A DNA stretch of 64,000 bases from Microbacterium sp. W4I20. Lineage in GTDB: Bacteria > Actinomycetota > Actinomycetes > Actinomycetales > Microbacteriaceae. Under the pieces are notes generated by a model. The model worked only from the letters and a program-made list of their open reading frames with translations, was not told the DNA's origin and made no database searches. The stretch spans positions 3,162,001 to 3,226,000 of the forward strand of contig NZ_JAUSYB010000001.1 of assembly GCF_030816505.1 (NCBI RefSeq), in the 5' to 3' direction. Positions within the stretch are counted from its first letter, which is position 1. Every line of letters begins with the position of its first letter. A program made the translations under genes and the position numbers. This document shows positions 52,406 through 60,872 of the stretch, piece after piece.

Positions 52406-53716
52406 TCAGCCCTTCTCCGCGGCGTACTTCTCCGTCCAGAAGACGTCCCACGACTCCAGCAGCTCACTGGTCGACATGTTGCCGAGCAGCACGTTCTGCA
52501 CATCCTGGTCGGACTTCTGGATCCACTCGGTCCACCAGCTGACGCCGCGCGGCTGGCGCACGTTGACGTAGGTGTCGGGGTCTTCGGTCATCGTGACGTA
52601 GCTCGTCCACGGGCCGGTGGAGTAGAACTCGTCGTCGGCGGCCTCGGTGATGATCGGCACCAGGCTGTTCGCCTGCGCGAACTCGGTGGCGGGCTCGGCC
52701 GACGAGAGGAACTCGACCAGCTTCACGGCCGCCTCGGTGTTCTCGCTCTTCTCGGCGACACCCCATCCGGCGACGGCCAGCGGCTGCGCGGCCTTGCCCG
52801 AGGGCCCGGTGAGCAGCGGAGCGGTGTCCCACTGGTCCTCGGTCAGCGAGGAGTCCTGCACGGTCGCGATGACCTCGGGGTCCTGCAGCAGGAACGCGGT
52901 GGTGCCGTTGGTGAAGCCGGCGACCATCTCGGGGTAGCCCCACGACACGGCGGACGGCGGGGATGCTTCCTTGAACAGGTCGAAGTAGTCGTCGACAGCC
53001 TCCTGCGCCTCCGGGGCGGCGAAGATCGTCGAGCCGTCCTCCATCAAGAAGGCATCGTCGACGTTCAGCCCGTCGATCGTGTACGCCTCGATGGCGGCCA
53101 CCACGTTGCTGTTGGCGTTGGGACCGCCGCGGAAGGCGTAGCCGTAGACGTTGTTCGACGGGTCCTGGATGGCGGATGCCTGCTCGAGCAGGTCCTTCCA
53201 GCTGTTCGGCGGTCCGTCGAAGCCGGCCTTCTCGACGAGGTCGGTCCGGTAGAACAGCGAGAGGCCGTAGAAGCCGTAGGGGACGAAGTAGCTCTTGCCG
53301 TCCTCGGCGACGGATGCGGACTTCGCGTTGTCGGTGAGGGCGTCCCAGCCGTCCCACTTCTCGAGGTCGGAGCCGAGATCGTGCAGCCAGCCGTTGTTCG
53401 CGAACGGACCGACGGTGATGTCGCGCACCTCGAGCACGTCGACGCCCTTGCCGGACTGCAGCATCTGCTGGATCTTCGCGTCGGCCTGCTCGGTGGGCGG
53501 CGAGACCAGGTTGACCTTGATCTTCGGGTTCTCCTTCTCGAACTCGTCGAGGAGTCCCCGGATGAGCTCGGTGCGCGCCGGGTTGGTCAGGCTCTCGACC
53601 ATCTGCAGGGTGACGGTGCCGTCGGCGGACGGGCCGCCGCCGGACGAGCAGCCGGTGAGCGCCAGGACGGCGACGGTGCCGATGCCTGCTGCTGTCGTCA
53701 AGATCTTGTTCTTCAC
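52406..53716 (-). CDS. ABC transporter substrate-binding lipoprotein (family 1, sugar-type)
   Basis: The 436-residue protein has a signal peptide with lipobox LTGC (ILTTAAGIGTVAVLALTGCSSGGG) and a family 1 solute-binding fold (LQMVESLTNPARTELIRGLLDEFEKENPKIKVNLV...). The ligand is unknown; linkage to an aminotransferase suggests an amino-bearing compound. GTG 53716 follows GAGAGG by 6 bases. The leader has two CACCCGAAAC direct repeats (53736-53763) before the start. Confidence 0.92.
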   Translation of the reverse strand: MKNKILTTAAGIGTVAVLALTGCSSGGGPSADGTVTLQMVESLTNPARTELIRGLLDEFEKENPKIKVNLVSPPTEQADAKIQQMLQSGKGVDVLEVRDITVGPFANNGWLHDLGSDLEKWDGWDALTDNAKSASVAEDGKSYFVPYGFYGLSLFYRTDLVEKAGFDGPPNSWKDLLEQASAIQDPSNNVYGYAFRGGPNANSNVVAAIEAYTIDGLNVDDAFLMEDGSTIFAAPEAQEAVDDYFDLFKEASPPSAVSWGYPEMVAGFTNGTTAFLLQDPEVIATVQDSSLTEDQWDTAPLLTGPSGKAAQPLAVAGWGVAEKSENTEAAVKLVEFLSSAEPATEFAQANSLVPIITEAADDEFYSTGPWTSYVTMTEDPDTYVNVRQPRGVSWWTEWIQKSDQDVQNVLLGNMSTSELLESWDVFWTEKYAAEKG

Positions 53717-53783
53717 GATGTGCCTCTCAGTTGGTGTTTCGGGTGTGATGCGGGTTTCGGGTGCGGTTCGGATGGGGCGCGGG

Positions 53784-55019
53784 TCAGGGGATGATGACGG
53801 ATTCGGTGGAGCGGATGCCCGCGCGCTGGAGGATCTGCGGGATGCAGCGCTCGACGAAGGCCTCGAAATCGGATGCTTCGCTGTACAGGTGCGCCGACAG
53901 GCGGAAGTAGCCGATGCCGCGGAAGCTGGTGAACGCCGTCTCGACGCCGACCTCGTCGAGCAGGTCCATGCGCAGGGCGTCGGCCTCTTCCCTGGTCGCG
54001 CCGAGGCCGAGCGGGAGGCGGACGAGCCGCATCGACGGGACGGGCGAGGGGAGAGGGGTGAGGGGGTCGGCATCCGCGTAGGGGCGGAAGCCCTCGGCGA
54101 TGATCTCGGCACCGGCATCCGCCATCCGCGTCATGGTCTCGCGCGCCTGCTGCCAGCCGAACTCCGTCTCGATGAAGTCGATCGCCGCAGGGGTGGCGAG
54201 GTAGGTCGTCGCGTCGATCGTGCCCTGGGTGTCGAAGCGCGCGGGGTACGGCTCGTTCGCGGCCCAGGAGTCGATGAGGGGCCAGAGCTCGTCACGGTCG
54301 GGGGCTTGGGTCACGAGCAGCGCGGAGCCGCGCGGGGCGCAGGGCCACTTGTGCAGGTTGCCGAACCACCAGTCGCCGCCCGCGACGGCCGCGGCATCCG
54401 GAATCAGGCCGGGGGCGTGGGCGCCGTCGACGAGGGTGCGCACACCGCGGGCGGCGGCGAGTTCCGCGATGCGGCGGGTGGGCAGCAGGCGGGCCGTGGG
54501 TGAGGTGATCTGGTCGACGACGATGAGCCTTGTGCGCGGGGTGAGGGCATCGGCGAAGAGCTCGACGATCTCGTCGTCGGAGCCCAACAGGGGGAGCTCG
54601 ACGACCCGGACGGTCGCGCGGAACCTGCGGGCGAGGCGCTGCGCGCCCATGGTGATCGCGCCGTAGCCCTGGTCGGTGACGAGGATCTCGTCGTCGCCGT
54701 CGAGCTGCAGCGCGTTGTAGACCACGGTCGCCGCGGCGGACGCGTTGGGCACGAAGGCGGCGTCCTCGGGGCGTGCGCCGACGAAGGGCGCGGTGCGCTC
54801 GCGGGCCTCGAGCACCCGCTCGGCGATGCGCGGGAACCACTCGACCGGGCTGAGGTCCGCCTGTCGTCGCAGTGCGTCCTGGTGGGCGACGACGGCCGAG
54901 GGGACGGCCCCGAACGAGCCGTGGTTGAGGTGGACGATCTGCGGATCCAGCGGCCAGGCATCTCGTGCGCGCGCGAACGACTTCAGTCGGAGCGGTGCGG
55001 GGAAGTCGGTGGCCTGCAT
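53784..55019 (-). CDS. Class V aminotransferase, isopenicillin-N-epimerase-like
   Basis: The 411-residue PLP enzyme has VHLNHGSFGAVPSAVVAHQ, DQITSPTARLLP, VDGAHAPG (Asp198) and Lys224 in GNLHKWPCAPRG. This is the NifS/CefD class; the N-H-G-S-F-G motif is typical of isopenicillin-N epimerase and related desulfurases or racemases. The actual reaction is unknown. First gene of an operon with the ABC importer, divergent from a FadR-type regulator. Confidence 0.88.
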   Translation of the reverse strand: MQATDFPAPLRLKSFARARDAWPLDPQIVHLNHGSFGAVPSAVVAHQDALRRQADLSPVEWFPRIAERVLEARERTAPFVGARPEDAAFVPNASAAATVVYNALQLDGDDEILVTDQGYGAITMGAQRLARRFRATVRVVELPLLGSDDEIVELFADALTPRTRLIVVDQITSPTARLLPTRRIAELAAARGVRTLVDGAHAPGLIPDAAAVAGGDWWFGNLHKWPCAPRGSALLVTQAPDRDELWPLIDSWAANEPYPARFDTQGTIDATTYLATPAAIDFIETEFGWQQARETMTRMADAGAEIIAEGFRPYADADPLTPLPSPVPSMRLVRLPLGLGATREEADALRMDLLDEVGVETAFTSFRGIGYFRLSAHLYSEASDFEAFVERCIPQILQRAGIRSTESVIIP

Positions 55020-55044
55020 GGATCCTCATCAGCGAAGTCGGGGG

Positions 55045-55059
55045 AGTTGTTGCACAACT
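55045..55059. promoter_or_regulatory. AGTTGT-TGC-ACAACT, FadR-type operator 1
   Basis: Perfect 6-base arms; core TTGT-TGC-ACAA fits T-N-G-T-N3-A-C-N-A of FadR-subfamily sites. Placed 26 bases upstream of the aminotransferase start. Confidence 0.65.
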
Positions 55060-55109
55060 TTGCCACAGCGCGGTGCTGTGCACCAGAAAACGCGCATAAT
55101 TTAACAAAG

Positions 55110-55120
55110 TCGTCATACGA
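55110..55120. promoter_or_regulatory. TCGT-CAT-ACGA, FadR-type operator 2
   Basis: A second T-N-G-T-N3-A-C-N-A dyad, 63 bases from the first, upstream of the GntR gene. CATAAT (55095-55100) just before it is a possible -10. Confidence 0.55.
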
Positions 55121-55182
55121 GTTGGTTGCGCGGTGCGCGTCCGACAGACTCGCAGGAGATCCGAGTGCCAGAGGAGAACACC

Positions 55183-55866
55183 ATGAGCGCGTTGGACAAA
55201 GCGCTGCACGGACTGCGGGCACTCATCGCCGACGGCGTGCTGCAGCCGGGCGACCGACTGCCGAGCGAGGGCGAGCTGTGCGAGCGGCTCGGGGTCTCCC
55301 GCGGTTCGCTGCGCGAGGCCATCCGCACACTCGGTGCCCTGGGCGTGCTCGAGACGCGGCACGGATCCGGCAGCTACGTCAGCGAGCTGCGGGCGGCCGA
55401 TCTGATCGGGAGCCTCTCACTCACGGTCGGCCTGCTGCCGATGGCCGGTGTGCTCGAACTCACCGAGCTGCGTCGGGTGCTCGAGCCGCACGCCGCCGCG
55501 CTCGCCGCCGCGCGGATCGACGCCGAGACGCTGGAGAAGCTGGATCGCGTGCTGGATGAGATCGAGGCGAGCGACGACTTCGAGGACCACTCGCGGCTCG
55601 ACCACCAGTTCCACATGACCATCTCGCGGGTCGCGGGCAACGACGCGCTCACGAGCCTGATCGACGTGCTGCGCTCGCGGTCGCGGGCCTACCGGATCCC
55701 GGACGCGGGCGACGCCGCAGAGCTCAAGCTGCACTCGGATGCCGGGCACCGCGCGATCCTTCGCGGACTTGCCGCCGCCGATCCGGTCGCGGCATCCGCT
55801 GCCGCGTCGTCACACGTGGCGTACACGGAGTACTGGGTGCGGCGCTACACCGACGTCGAGGGGTAG
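55183..55866 (+). CDS. FadR-subfamily GntR regulator (of the aminotransferase-ABC operon)
   Basis: The 227-residue protein has the GntR HTH (LRALIADGVLQPGDRLPSEGELCERLGVSRGSLREAIRTLGALGVLETRHGSGSYV) and an FCD ligand domain with metal-type His (DHQFHMTISRVAGN, and HSDAGHRAIL). It probably senses the imported compound and represses the divergent operon. GAGGAG precedes ATG 55183. Confidence 0.92.
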   Translation: MSALDKALHGLRALIADGVLQPGDRLPSEGELCERLGVSRGSLREAIRTLGALGVLETRHGSGSYVSELRAADLIGSLSLTVGLLPMAGVLELTELRRVLEPHAAALAAARIDAETLEKLDRVLDEIEASDDFEDHSRLDHQFHMTISRVAGNDALTSLIDVLRSRSRAYRIPDAGDAAELKLHSDAGHRAILRGLAAADPVAASAAASSHVAYTEYWVRRYTDVEG

Positions 55867-55879
55867 CTGCGCTTACCCT

Positions 55880-55940
55880 TTTCGAATCGCGCAATTGGGG
55901 GTGAATCGACCCTGTATCGCCCCAGTTGCGCGATTCGAAA
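55880..55940. repeat. Family B intergenic palindrome, copy 3
   Basis: TTTCGAATCGCGCAATTGGG (55880-55899) plus one G pairs with 55920-55940 with one mismatch; loop 19 bases. Between convergent GntR and ACT-protein genes. Confidence 0.8.
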
Positions 55941-55952
55941 GCCAGGGCGTGG

Positions 55953-56468
55953 TCAGGCGAGGGTGATGTCGACCTGGATCTCGGCGGCGATCCGCTCGAG
56001 GTCGGCGCGGAGGGCGTCGAGATCGACGGATGCCGGAACGCGTGCGGTCACCGATGCCTCGAACAGGCGGCCGCCGGCCATCGCGGCGTCGCGAGTCTCG
56101 GTCGCCAGCTCCTCGATGCTCAGGGCGTGCGCACTCAACACCGTCGAGATCTCGCGGACGATGCCGTGGCGGTCGTTGCCGAGCACCTGGATCGACAGGA
56201 GCTGCTCGTCTTCGGGGTCGGCGGCAGCGCTGCCGGTGAGGACGGCGAGGGTCAGCAGGCCCTGACCCTGCAGAGTGCGCAGCGCGGTCTGCAGTTCGGC
56301 CGCGCGGTCGTCGGCGACCGACACCTCGATGACTCCGGCGAACGTGCCGGCGAGTTCGGCCAGGGAACTGTTCTCCCAGTTGCCGCCGTGCGCATCGACG
56401 ACATCGGCGACGGCGGCGACGAGGCCCGGGCGGTCCGCGCCGGCGACGGTGAGGATCAGAGTAGTCAT
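55953..56468 (-). CDS. Double ACT-domain protein, GcvR-like
   Basis: The 171-residue protein is two ACT domains: TLILTVAGADRPGLVAAVADVVDAHGGNWENSS (1-80) and LLSIQVLGNDRHGIVREISTVLSAHALSIEELATET (about 95-171). GcvR-type proteins regulate glycine cleavage by protein contacts and bind amino acids. ATG 56468 has TACGCT ending 6 bases upstream. Confidence 0.87.
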   Translation of the reverse strand: MTTLILTVAGADRPGLVAAVADVVDAHGGNWENSSLAELAGTFAGVIEVSVADDRAAELQTALRTLQGQGLLTLAVLTGSAAADPEDEQLLSIQVLGNDRHGIVREISTVLSAHALSIEELATETRDAAMAGGRLFEASVTARVPASVDLDALRADLERIAAEIQVDITLA

Positions 56469-56481
56469 GCGGCCAGCGTAG

Positions 56482-56570
56482 CCGTTCACAATTCAGCCAG
56501 AATGGCCGGGATCGGGACGGAAACCGCCTCGTCTGGCCTTCCCGGCGAAAACCGACTGAGTTGTGAACGG
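56482..56570. repeat. Long-loop palindrome (family C)
   Basis: CCGTTCACAATTCAG (56482-56496) pairs with CTGAGTTGTGAACGG (56556-56570) with one mismatch; the loop has inner CCCGG pairing. Located between two same-strand genes. Confidence 0.6.
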
Positions 56571-56583
56571 ACGCAGCCGAGGC

Positions 56584-57642
56584 CTATTCGGCCCAGATGC
56601 CCGTCGCGAGGAAGTGCTCCAACCGCGCGCGGTGCGGGGCGAGGTCCCAGCCTTGCGCTGCGACCCACTCATCCGAGTAGTACGTGCCGGCGTAGCGGAT
56701 GCCGCTGTCGCAGATCAGTGTCACGACGCTGCCGGTCTCACCCGCGGCGCGCATGCGTGCGATGAGCTGGAACGCGCCGTAGAGGTTGGTGCCGGTCGAG
56801 CCGCCGGCCCAGTGCAGGGTGCGGTCGCGCAGCACGCGGATCGCGGCGACGGATCCGGCATCCGGCACGCGGATCATCTCGTCGATCACGCTCGGCACGA
56901 ACGAGGCCTCGAGGCGCGGGCGGCCGATGCCCTCGATGCGGCTCGGACGCCCGGCGGGCGGGTCGACAGTGCCGGCCCAGCCGTCGTAGAACGCGGACCC
57001 TTCCGGATCGACGACCGCGATCTGCGTCTCGTGGCGGCGGAATCTCACATAGCGGCCGAACGTCGCACTCGTGCCACCGGTGCCGGCGCCCACGACGATC
57101 CAGCGGGGGATCGGATGCCGCTCCTGCGCCAACTGGCTGAACACGCTCTCCGCGATGTTGTTGTTGCCGCGCCAGTCGGTCGCGCGCTCCGCGAACGTGA
57201 ACTGGTCGAGGTAGTGGCCGTGGCAGTCCGAGGCCAGCCGCTGCGCCTCCGGCGACATGTCCTCCGCACTGTCGACGAAGTGGCAGCGTCCGCCATAGAA
57301 CTCGATGAGGTCGATCTTCTCCTGGCTGGTCGAACGCGGCACGACCGTCACGAACGGCAGGCCGAGCATCCGCGCGAAGTACGCCTCGGAGACAGCCGTC
57401 GATCCGCTCGACGATTCGACCAGCGTGGTGTCCTCGTGGATACGGCCGTTGACCAGCCCGTACAGGATGAGCGACCGCGCGAGGCGGTGCTTGAGCGAGC
57501 CGGTCGGATGCACCGACTCGTCCTTCAAGTACAGGTCGATGCCCCACTCGGGCGGAAGCGGGAACAGGTGCAGGTGCGTGTCCGCGCTGCGATTGGCGTC
57601 GGCTTCCAGCAGGGCGATCGCGGTGCTGGTCCAGGAGGTCAC
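56584..57642 (-). CDS. PLP-dependent cysteine synthase family protein (Cds1-like)
   Basis: The 352-residue fold II enzyme has [23 protein letters not shown] with the PLP Lys, [34 protein letters not shown] (phosphate loop) and [12 protein letters not shown]. It matches actinobacterial Cds1-type L-cysteine desulfhydrases or PLP synthase paralogues more than CysK. GTG 57642 has TACGCT ending 6 bases upstream. Confidence 0.88.
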   Translation of the reverse strand: MTSWTSTAIALLEADANRSADTHLHLFPLPPEWGIDLYLKDESVHPTGSLKHRLARSLILYGLVNGRIHEDTTLVESSSGSTAVSEAYFARMLGLPFVTVVPRSTSQEKIDLIEFYGGRCHFVDSAEDMSPEAQRLASDCHGHYLDQFTFAERATDWRGNNNIAESVFSQLAQERHPIPRWIVVGAGTGGTSATFGRYVRFRRHETQIAVVDPEGSAFYDGWAGTVDPPAGRPSRIEGIGRPRLEASFVPSVIDEMIRVPDAGSVAAIRVLRDRTLHWAGGSTGTNLYGAFQLIARMRAAGETGSVVTLICDSGIRYAGTYYSDEWVAAQGWDLAPHRARLEHFLATGIWAE

Positions 57643-57715
57643 CGCTCGAGCGTATCCCGTCGCCGTCGGCCGGTGCAGCAGACCACTGCAGCCGGCCGGA
57701 GGACGGTGCCACCCG

Positions 57716-58561
57716 TCACTTGTCGGTGTAGCCGCCCTCGCCCGTCTCGCCGTCGTAGGTGAAGATCTTGTCCTCGAGGGTGATCTTGATGTCGTCGCCG
57801 AGCGGCTCCTGCGCGAGCAGACGCTCCTCGAGCATCGCCATCCGCTGGTCGTACTCCTGCGCCTGCTGCTCGTCGACACCCCAGATCGTGGCGACCTTCA
57901 TGTCGGTCATCAGGTAGAGGAACGCCGAGACGGCGGTGCGGTTGTACTCGCTGTCAGGGATCTTCTCCCAGAGCGCCCCCGAATCCCGCAGTCGCTTGTA
58001 CTCGTCGATCTTGGCGTCGAGCCGCTCCGCGATGCCCGTCGCGTCGCCGTCGGACGGCGGGTCCTCGGACGGCGCGCCCGGTTCCTCCGCCTGCGACGTC
58101 GAGGTCGGCGCGGGCGGCGGGGAGGCCTCGTCCGGAGACGCGGTCAGGAGACCGATGAGCGTGGCGACGCCGACCACGGCGAGCACGACGACCGCACCGA
58201 CGACGGCCAGCACGATGCCGAGGACTTTCGAAGAGCTGGCCGGCTGGGCCGCGGCGGGATAACCGGCGGCCGGATAGCCAGCGGCCGGACCCGGCGGCAT
58301 CCCCGCCGCATACGGCGGACCCGGCGGCATCCCCGCCGCATACGGCGCAGCCGGCGGCATCCCCGCGCCGTAGGGCGGAGCCGGCGGCATCCCTGCGGCA
58401 TAGGGGGGCAGGGGCGGGTTTGGTCCCGCAGGCGAGGGCGGGCTCAGCGGCGGCGCCAGCGGCACGACCGGGGGGAACTGCGTCGCCGCATCGCCGGCGG
58501 CGTTCATCGGCGGAGGCGGGACGACTCGTTCCGGCTCGGCGCCGTGCTGCTCGTCCGTCAT
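57716..58561 (-). CDS. Pro-rich single-pass membrane protein
   Basis: The 281-residue protein has a Pro/Gly/Tyr/Ala-rich N-terminus with four near-identical 10-residue repeats of type [10 protein letters not shown] (DNA 58291-58410), a membrane helix ([27 protein letters not shown]) and an extracellular acidic domain ([26 protein letters not shown]...). Similar N-termini occur in many actinobacterial DUF4190/DUF4352-type proteins. Function unknown. Confidence 0.8.
   Translation of the reverse strand: MTDEQHGAEPERVVPPPPMNAAGDAATQFPPVVPLAPPLSPPSPAGPNPPLPPYAAGMPPAPPYGAGMPPAAPYAAGMPPGPPYAAGMPPGPAAGYPAAGYPAAAQPASSSKVLGIVLAVVGAVVVLAVVGVATLIGLLTASPDEASPPPAPTSTSQAEEPGAPSEDPPSDGDATGIAERLDAKIDEYKRLRDSGALWEKIPDSEYNRTAVSAFLYLMTDMKVATIWGVDEQQAQEYDQRMAMLEERLLAQEPLGDDIKITLEDKIFTYDGETGEGGYTDK
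58291..58410. repeat. Four 30-base coding tandem repeats
   Basis: Units at 58291, 58321, 58351 and 58381, starting CCGGCGGCATCCC; the first two differ at no or few bases. They encode [12 protein letters not shown] repeats of the Pro-rich protein. Confidence 0.85.
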
Positions 58562-58716
58562 CGACTCCCCCTCGATCCGAGGCACCCGTCCGGGGCCTCC
58601 TCCGAACGGTATCGCCTCAGCGGTCGAGCAGGCGACACGCTCCCGTGCCTGGCGCGCGACGGTGGATGCTGTCGGCGCTCGGCACTGCGGAGAAGAGCGG
58701 CAGCAGCGCGTCGAAG
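58562..58716. other. Noncoding gap of 155 bases
   Basis: Between the cupin stop and the Pro-rich protein start (both minus strand). No gene, clear hairpin or repeat seen. Confidence 0.5.
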
Positions 58717-59067
58717 TCAGGCCGGGCGCTCCGGCCCCAGGGTTCCGGTGGTCTGCTCGCCCGCCGCCGCGCCCCGCAGCTCGATGAGGATCGTATGCGT
58801 CGGCGTTGTCCCGGTGTTCTCGCCGGAGTGACGCTGCGCCGGTAACCACACGGCCTGCCCCGAAGGCAAGGACGTGTCGAAAGTCCGCTCACCGGCGCTG
58901 AGTCGACGGGAGAAGTCGCTGAGCGTGACCATCACACTGTTCGGGTGGTCGTGCGGCGTCGTCTTGTCGCCGGGCAGATCGGTGTACTCGAGCACGCGCA
59001 CGTGCTCGTTCTCCCAGAGGGTGCGGTAGTGATCGGGGTTGGTCAGAGTGGGATCGTCGGTGATCAT
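58717..59067 (-). CDS. Small cupin-domain protein
   Basis: The 116-residue protein has a single cupin barrel: LPGDKTTPHDHPNSVMVTLSDF (HxH...) and SGQAVWLPAQRHSGENTGTTPTHTILIEL. It keeps two or three of the usual metal His. Function unknown. ATG 59067 has TACCGT ending 6 bases upstream. Confidence 0.82.
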   Translation of the reverse strand: MITDDPTLTNPDHYRTLWENEHVRVLEYTDLPGDKTTPHDHPNSVMVTLSDFSRRLSAGERTFDTSLPSGQAVWLPAQRHSGENTGTTPTHTILIELRGAAAGEQTTGTLGPERPA

Positions 59068-59144
59068 GCGGTGACGGTACACCCGGCTGCGCGCCCGCGG
59101 CAGTCCCTCTTCAGGCGAGCAGGATCAATCGAGGCGACCCGGGA

Positions 59145-59822
59145 TCACGCGGTCGCGGCCTGCCGCAGCCAGCGTTCGACGCCGGCGATATGAGCGGTGA
59201 CCAGCGAGGTCGCCAGCATCGAGTCGTGCTGCGCGATCGCGTCGGCGATGGCCCGGTGCTCGGACAGTGTCCGCTCGACGACGCCGCCCTCGGTGAGTCC
59301 TCGCCAGACGCGCGCACGGACGGTCTGACTGCTCAGGTGCTCGATCAGGCTGGCGAGGTAGGCATTGCCGGACATCGCGACGATGTCGCGGTGGAAGCGG
59401 ATGTCGTGCTCGACCAGCTTCTCGATCGAGACGGAGGCGTCGACGCTGTCGACCTCGCGGGAGAGCGCATCGATGGCCTCGGATGTTCCGAGGGTGGCGG
59501 CGAGACCGGTCGCCTGGGATTCCAGCATCCGTCGCACGGCGAAGATCTCGAGCATCGAGTCGTCGTCGTGCATGTCGACCACGAACGAGATCGCCTCGAG
59601 GAGCAGATGAGGCTCCAGGCTCGTGACATAGGTGCCGTCTCCGCGCCGCACGTCGAGCACGCGGATGACCTCGAGCGCCTTGACCGCCTCGCGCATCGAG
59701 TTGCGAGAGAGGCCGAGCCGTTCCGACAGTTCCTTCTCGGGCGGCAGGCGGTCGCCGGGACCCAGTTCACCGGACACGATCATCGCCTTGATCTTCTGGA
59801 TCGCCTCGTCTGTGACTGCCAT
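59145..59822 (-). CDS. FadR-subfamily GntR regulator, probably of L-fuconate genes
   Basis: The 225-residue protein has IKAMIVSGELGPGDRLPPEKELSERLGLSRNSMREAVKALEVIRVLDVRRGDGTYV (HTH) and an FCD domain (HDIRFHRDIVAMSGN; LSEHRAIADAI). ATG 59822 has TAGGAT ending 7 bases upstream. It is divergent from the fuconolactonase gene and likely recognises the ATCGGATGT-type sites in this cluster. Confidence 0.9.
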   Translation of the reverse strand: MAVTDEAIQKIKAMIVSGELGPGDRLPPEKELSERLGLSRNSMREAVKALEVIRVLDVRRGDGTYVTSLEPHLLLEAISFVVDMHDDDSMLEIFAVRRMLESQATGLAATLGTSEAIDALSREVDSVDASVSIEKLVEHDIRFHRDIVAMSGNAYLASLIEHLSSQTVRARVWRGLTEGGVVERTLSEHRAIADAIAQHDSMLATSLVTAHIAGVERWLRQAATA

Positions 59823-59840
59823 GGCCGTCATCCTAGCCAT

Positions 59841-59863
59841 TGATCGGATGTCTGGTGCAGGAT
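59841..59863. promoter_or_regulatory. Operator-like TGATCGGATGT and -10 CAGGAT
   Basis: TGATCGGATGT (59841-59851) matches the fuc palindrome at 9 of 11 positions. It sits between the regulator's -10 (TAGGAT, 59835-59830) and CAGGAT (59858-59863), the -10 of the lactonase gene 6 bases from its ATG. Confidence 0.5.
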
Positions 59864-59869
59864 GGTCGC

Positions 59870-60832
59870 ATGCGCGTAATCGATTCACATCTGCACCTCT
59901 GGGACCCGGAACTCCTGCGCTACACCTGGCTGGAAGGGCCGCTCGCCGGACGATTCTCCGAGGTCGAACTGGAGCAGGCCCGACTGAACGCCGCGTCCGA
60001 GGAGAAGGCCGTGTTCGTGCAGGCCGAGTGCGAGGAGGAGCAGTTCCTCGAGGAGGTGGCCTGGGTGCAGAGTCTGTCCGAGGTGCTGGGGGTGACCGCG
60101 ATCGTCGCCGGCGCGCGGCTCGACCGCGGAACCGACACGACCACGCACCTCGAGGGACTCGCCGCGCATCCGCTCGTCGTCGGCGTGCGGCACATCCTGC
60201 AGGGCGAACCCGACGGACTCGCGGTCTCCGCGGCCTTCATCACCGGCGCACGCGAGGTCGCCGCCCGGGGATGGACGTTCGACGCCTGCATCCGCGCCTC
60301 GCAGCTGCCCGAGATCGCGCGGCTGGCCGGAGCAATCCCGGAACTGCCGATCGTGCTCGACCACCTCGGCAAGCCGGCGGTCGGAACGGCGGATGCTCCC
60401 CTCCCACCCACACCGGAGTGGGTGCGGGATCTCGACGAGCTCGCGCGGCATCCGAACACCTTCTGCAAGCTGTCGGGGTTGCCCGCCGAAGCCGGCGGCG
60501 ACTGGACGCCCGGGCAGTTCGAGCCGTTCCTCGACGTGGCCGCCGACGCGTTCGGGGTGGAGCGGCTGATGTGGGGCAGCGATTGGCCCGTCTCGGCGAT
60601 CGGGCCGGCGGAGCCCGGGGACCTCGACGCATTGCAGGACGGCTCCGCCGCCTACCAGCCGACCGCCCGCTCTCGGTGGCTCGACGACGTGACGGCCTGG
60701 GCGCGCACGCGGGGACACGACATCGACGCGATCCTGTGGGCCAACGCCGATGGGTTCTACCGCGGCGCGGATGCGACGGATGCCGAGCGGCCCCCGCGCC
60801 GCGGCATCCGGGGCTGGCTGCGCGGAGAGTAG
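59870..60832 (+). CDS. L-fucono-1,5-lactonase (amidohydrolase family)
   Basis: The 320-residue protein is an amidohydrolase: MRVIDSHLHLWDPELLRYTWL (HxH metal site), VFVQAECEEEQ, VLDHLGKPAVG and RLMWGSDWPVSAIG (metal Asp). Sugar lactonases of COG3618 have this pattern; the surrounding fuconate genes point to L-fuconolactone (or L-rhamnono/galactonolactone). ATG 59870 follows CAGGAT plus 6 bases. Confidence 0.86.
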   Translation: MRVIDSHLHLWDPELLRYTWLEGPLAGRFSEVELEQARLNAASEEKAVFVQAECEEEQFLEEVAWVQSLSEVLGVTAIVAGARLDRGTDTTTHLEGLAAHPLVVGVRHILQGEPDGLAVSAAFITGAREVAARGWTFDACIRASQLPEIARLAGAIPELPIVLDHLGKPAVGTADAPLPPTPEWVRDLDELARHPNTFCKLSGLPAEAGGDWTPGQFEPFLDVAADAFGVERLMWGSDWPVSAIGPAEPGDLDALQDGSAAYQPTARSRWLDDVTAWARTRGHDIDAILWANADGFYRGADATDAERPPRRGIRGWLRGE

Positions 60833-60872
60833 CGAGCGCGGGCCGGTCGGGTTCGCGACCGGCCCGCGGCCG

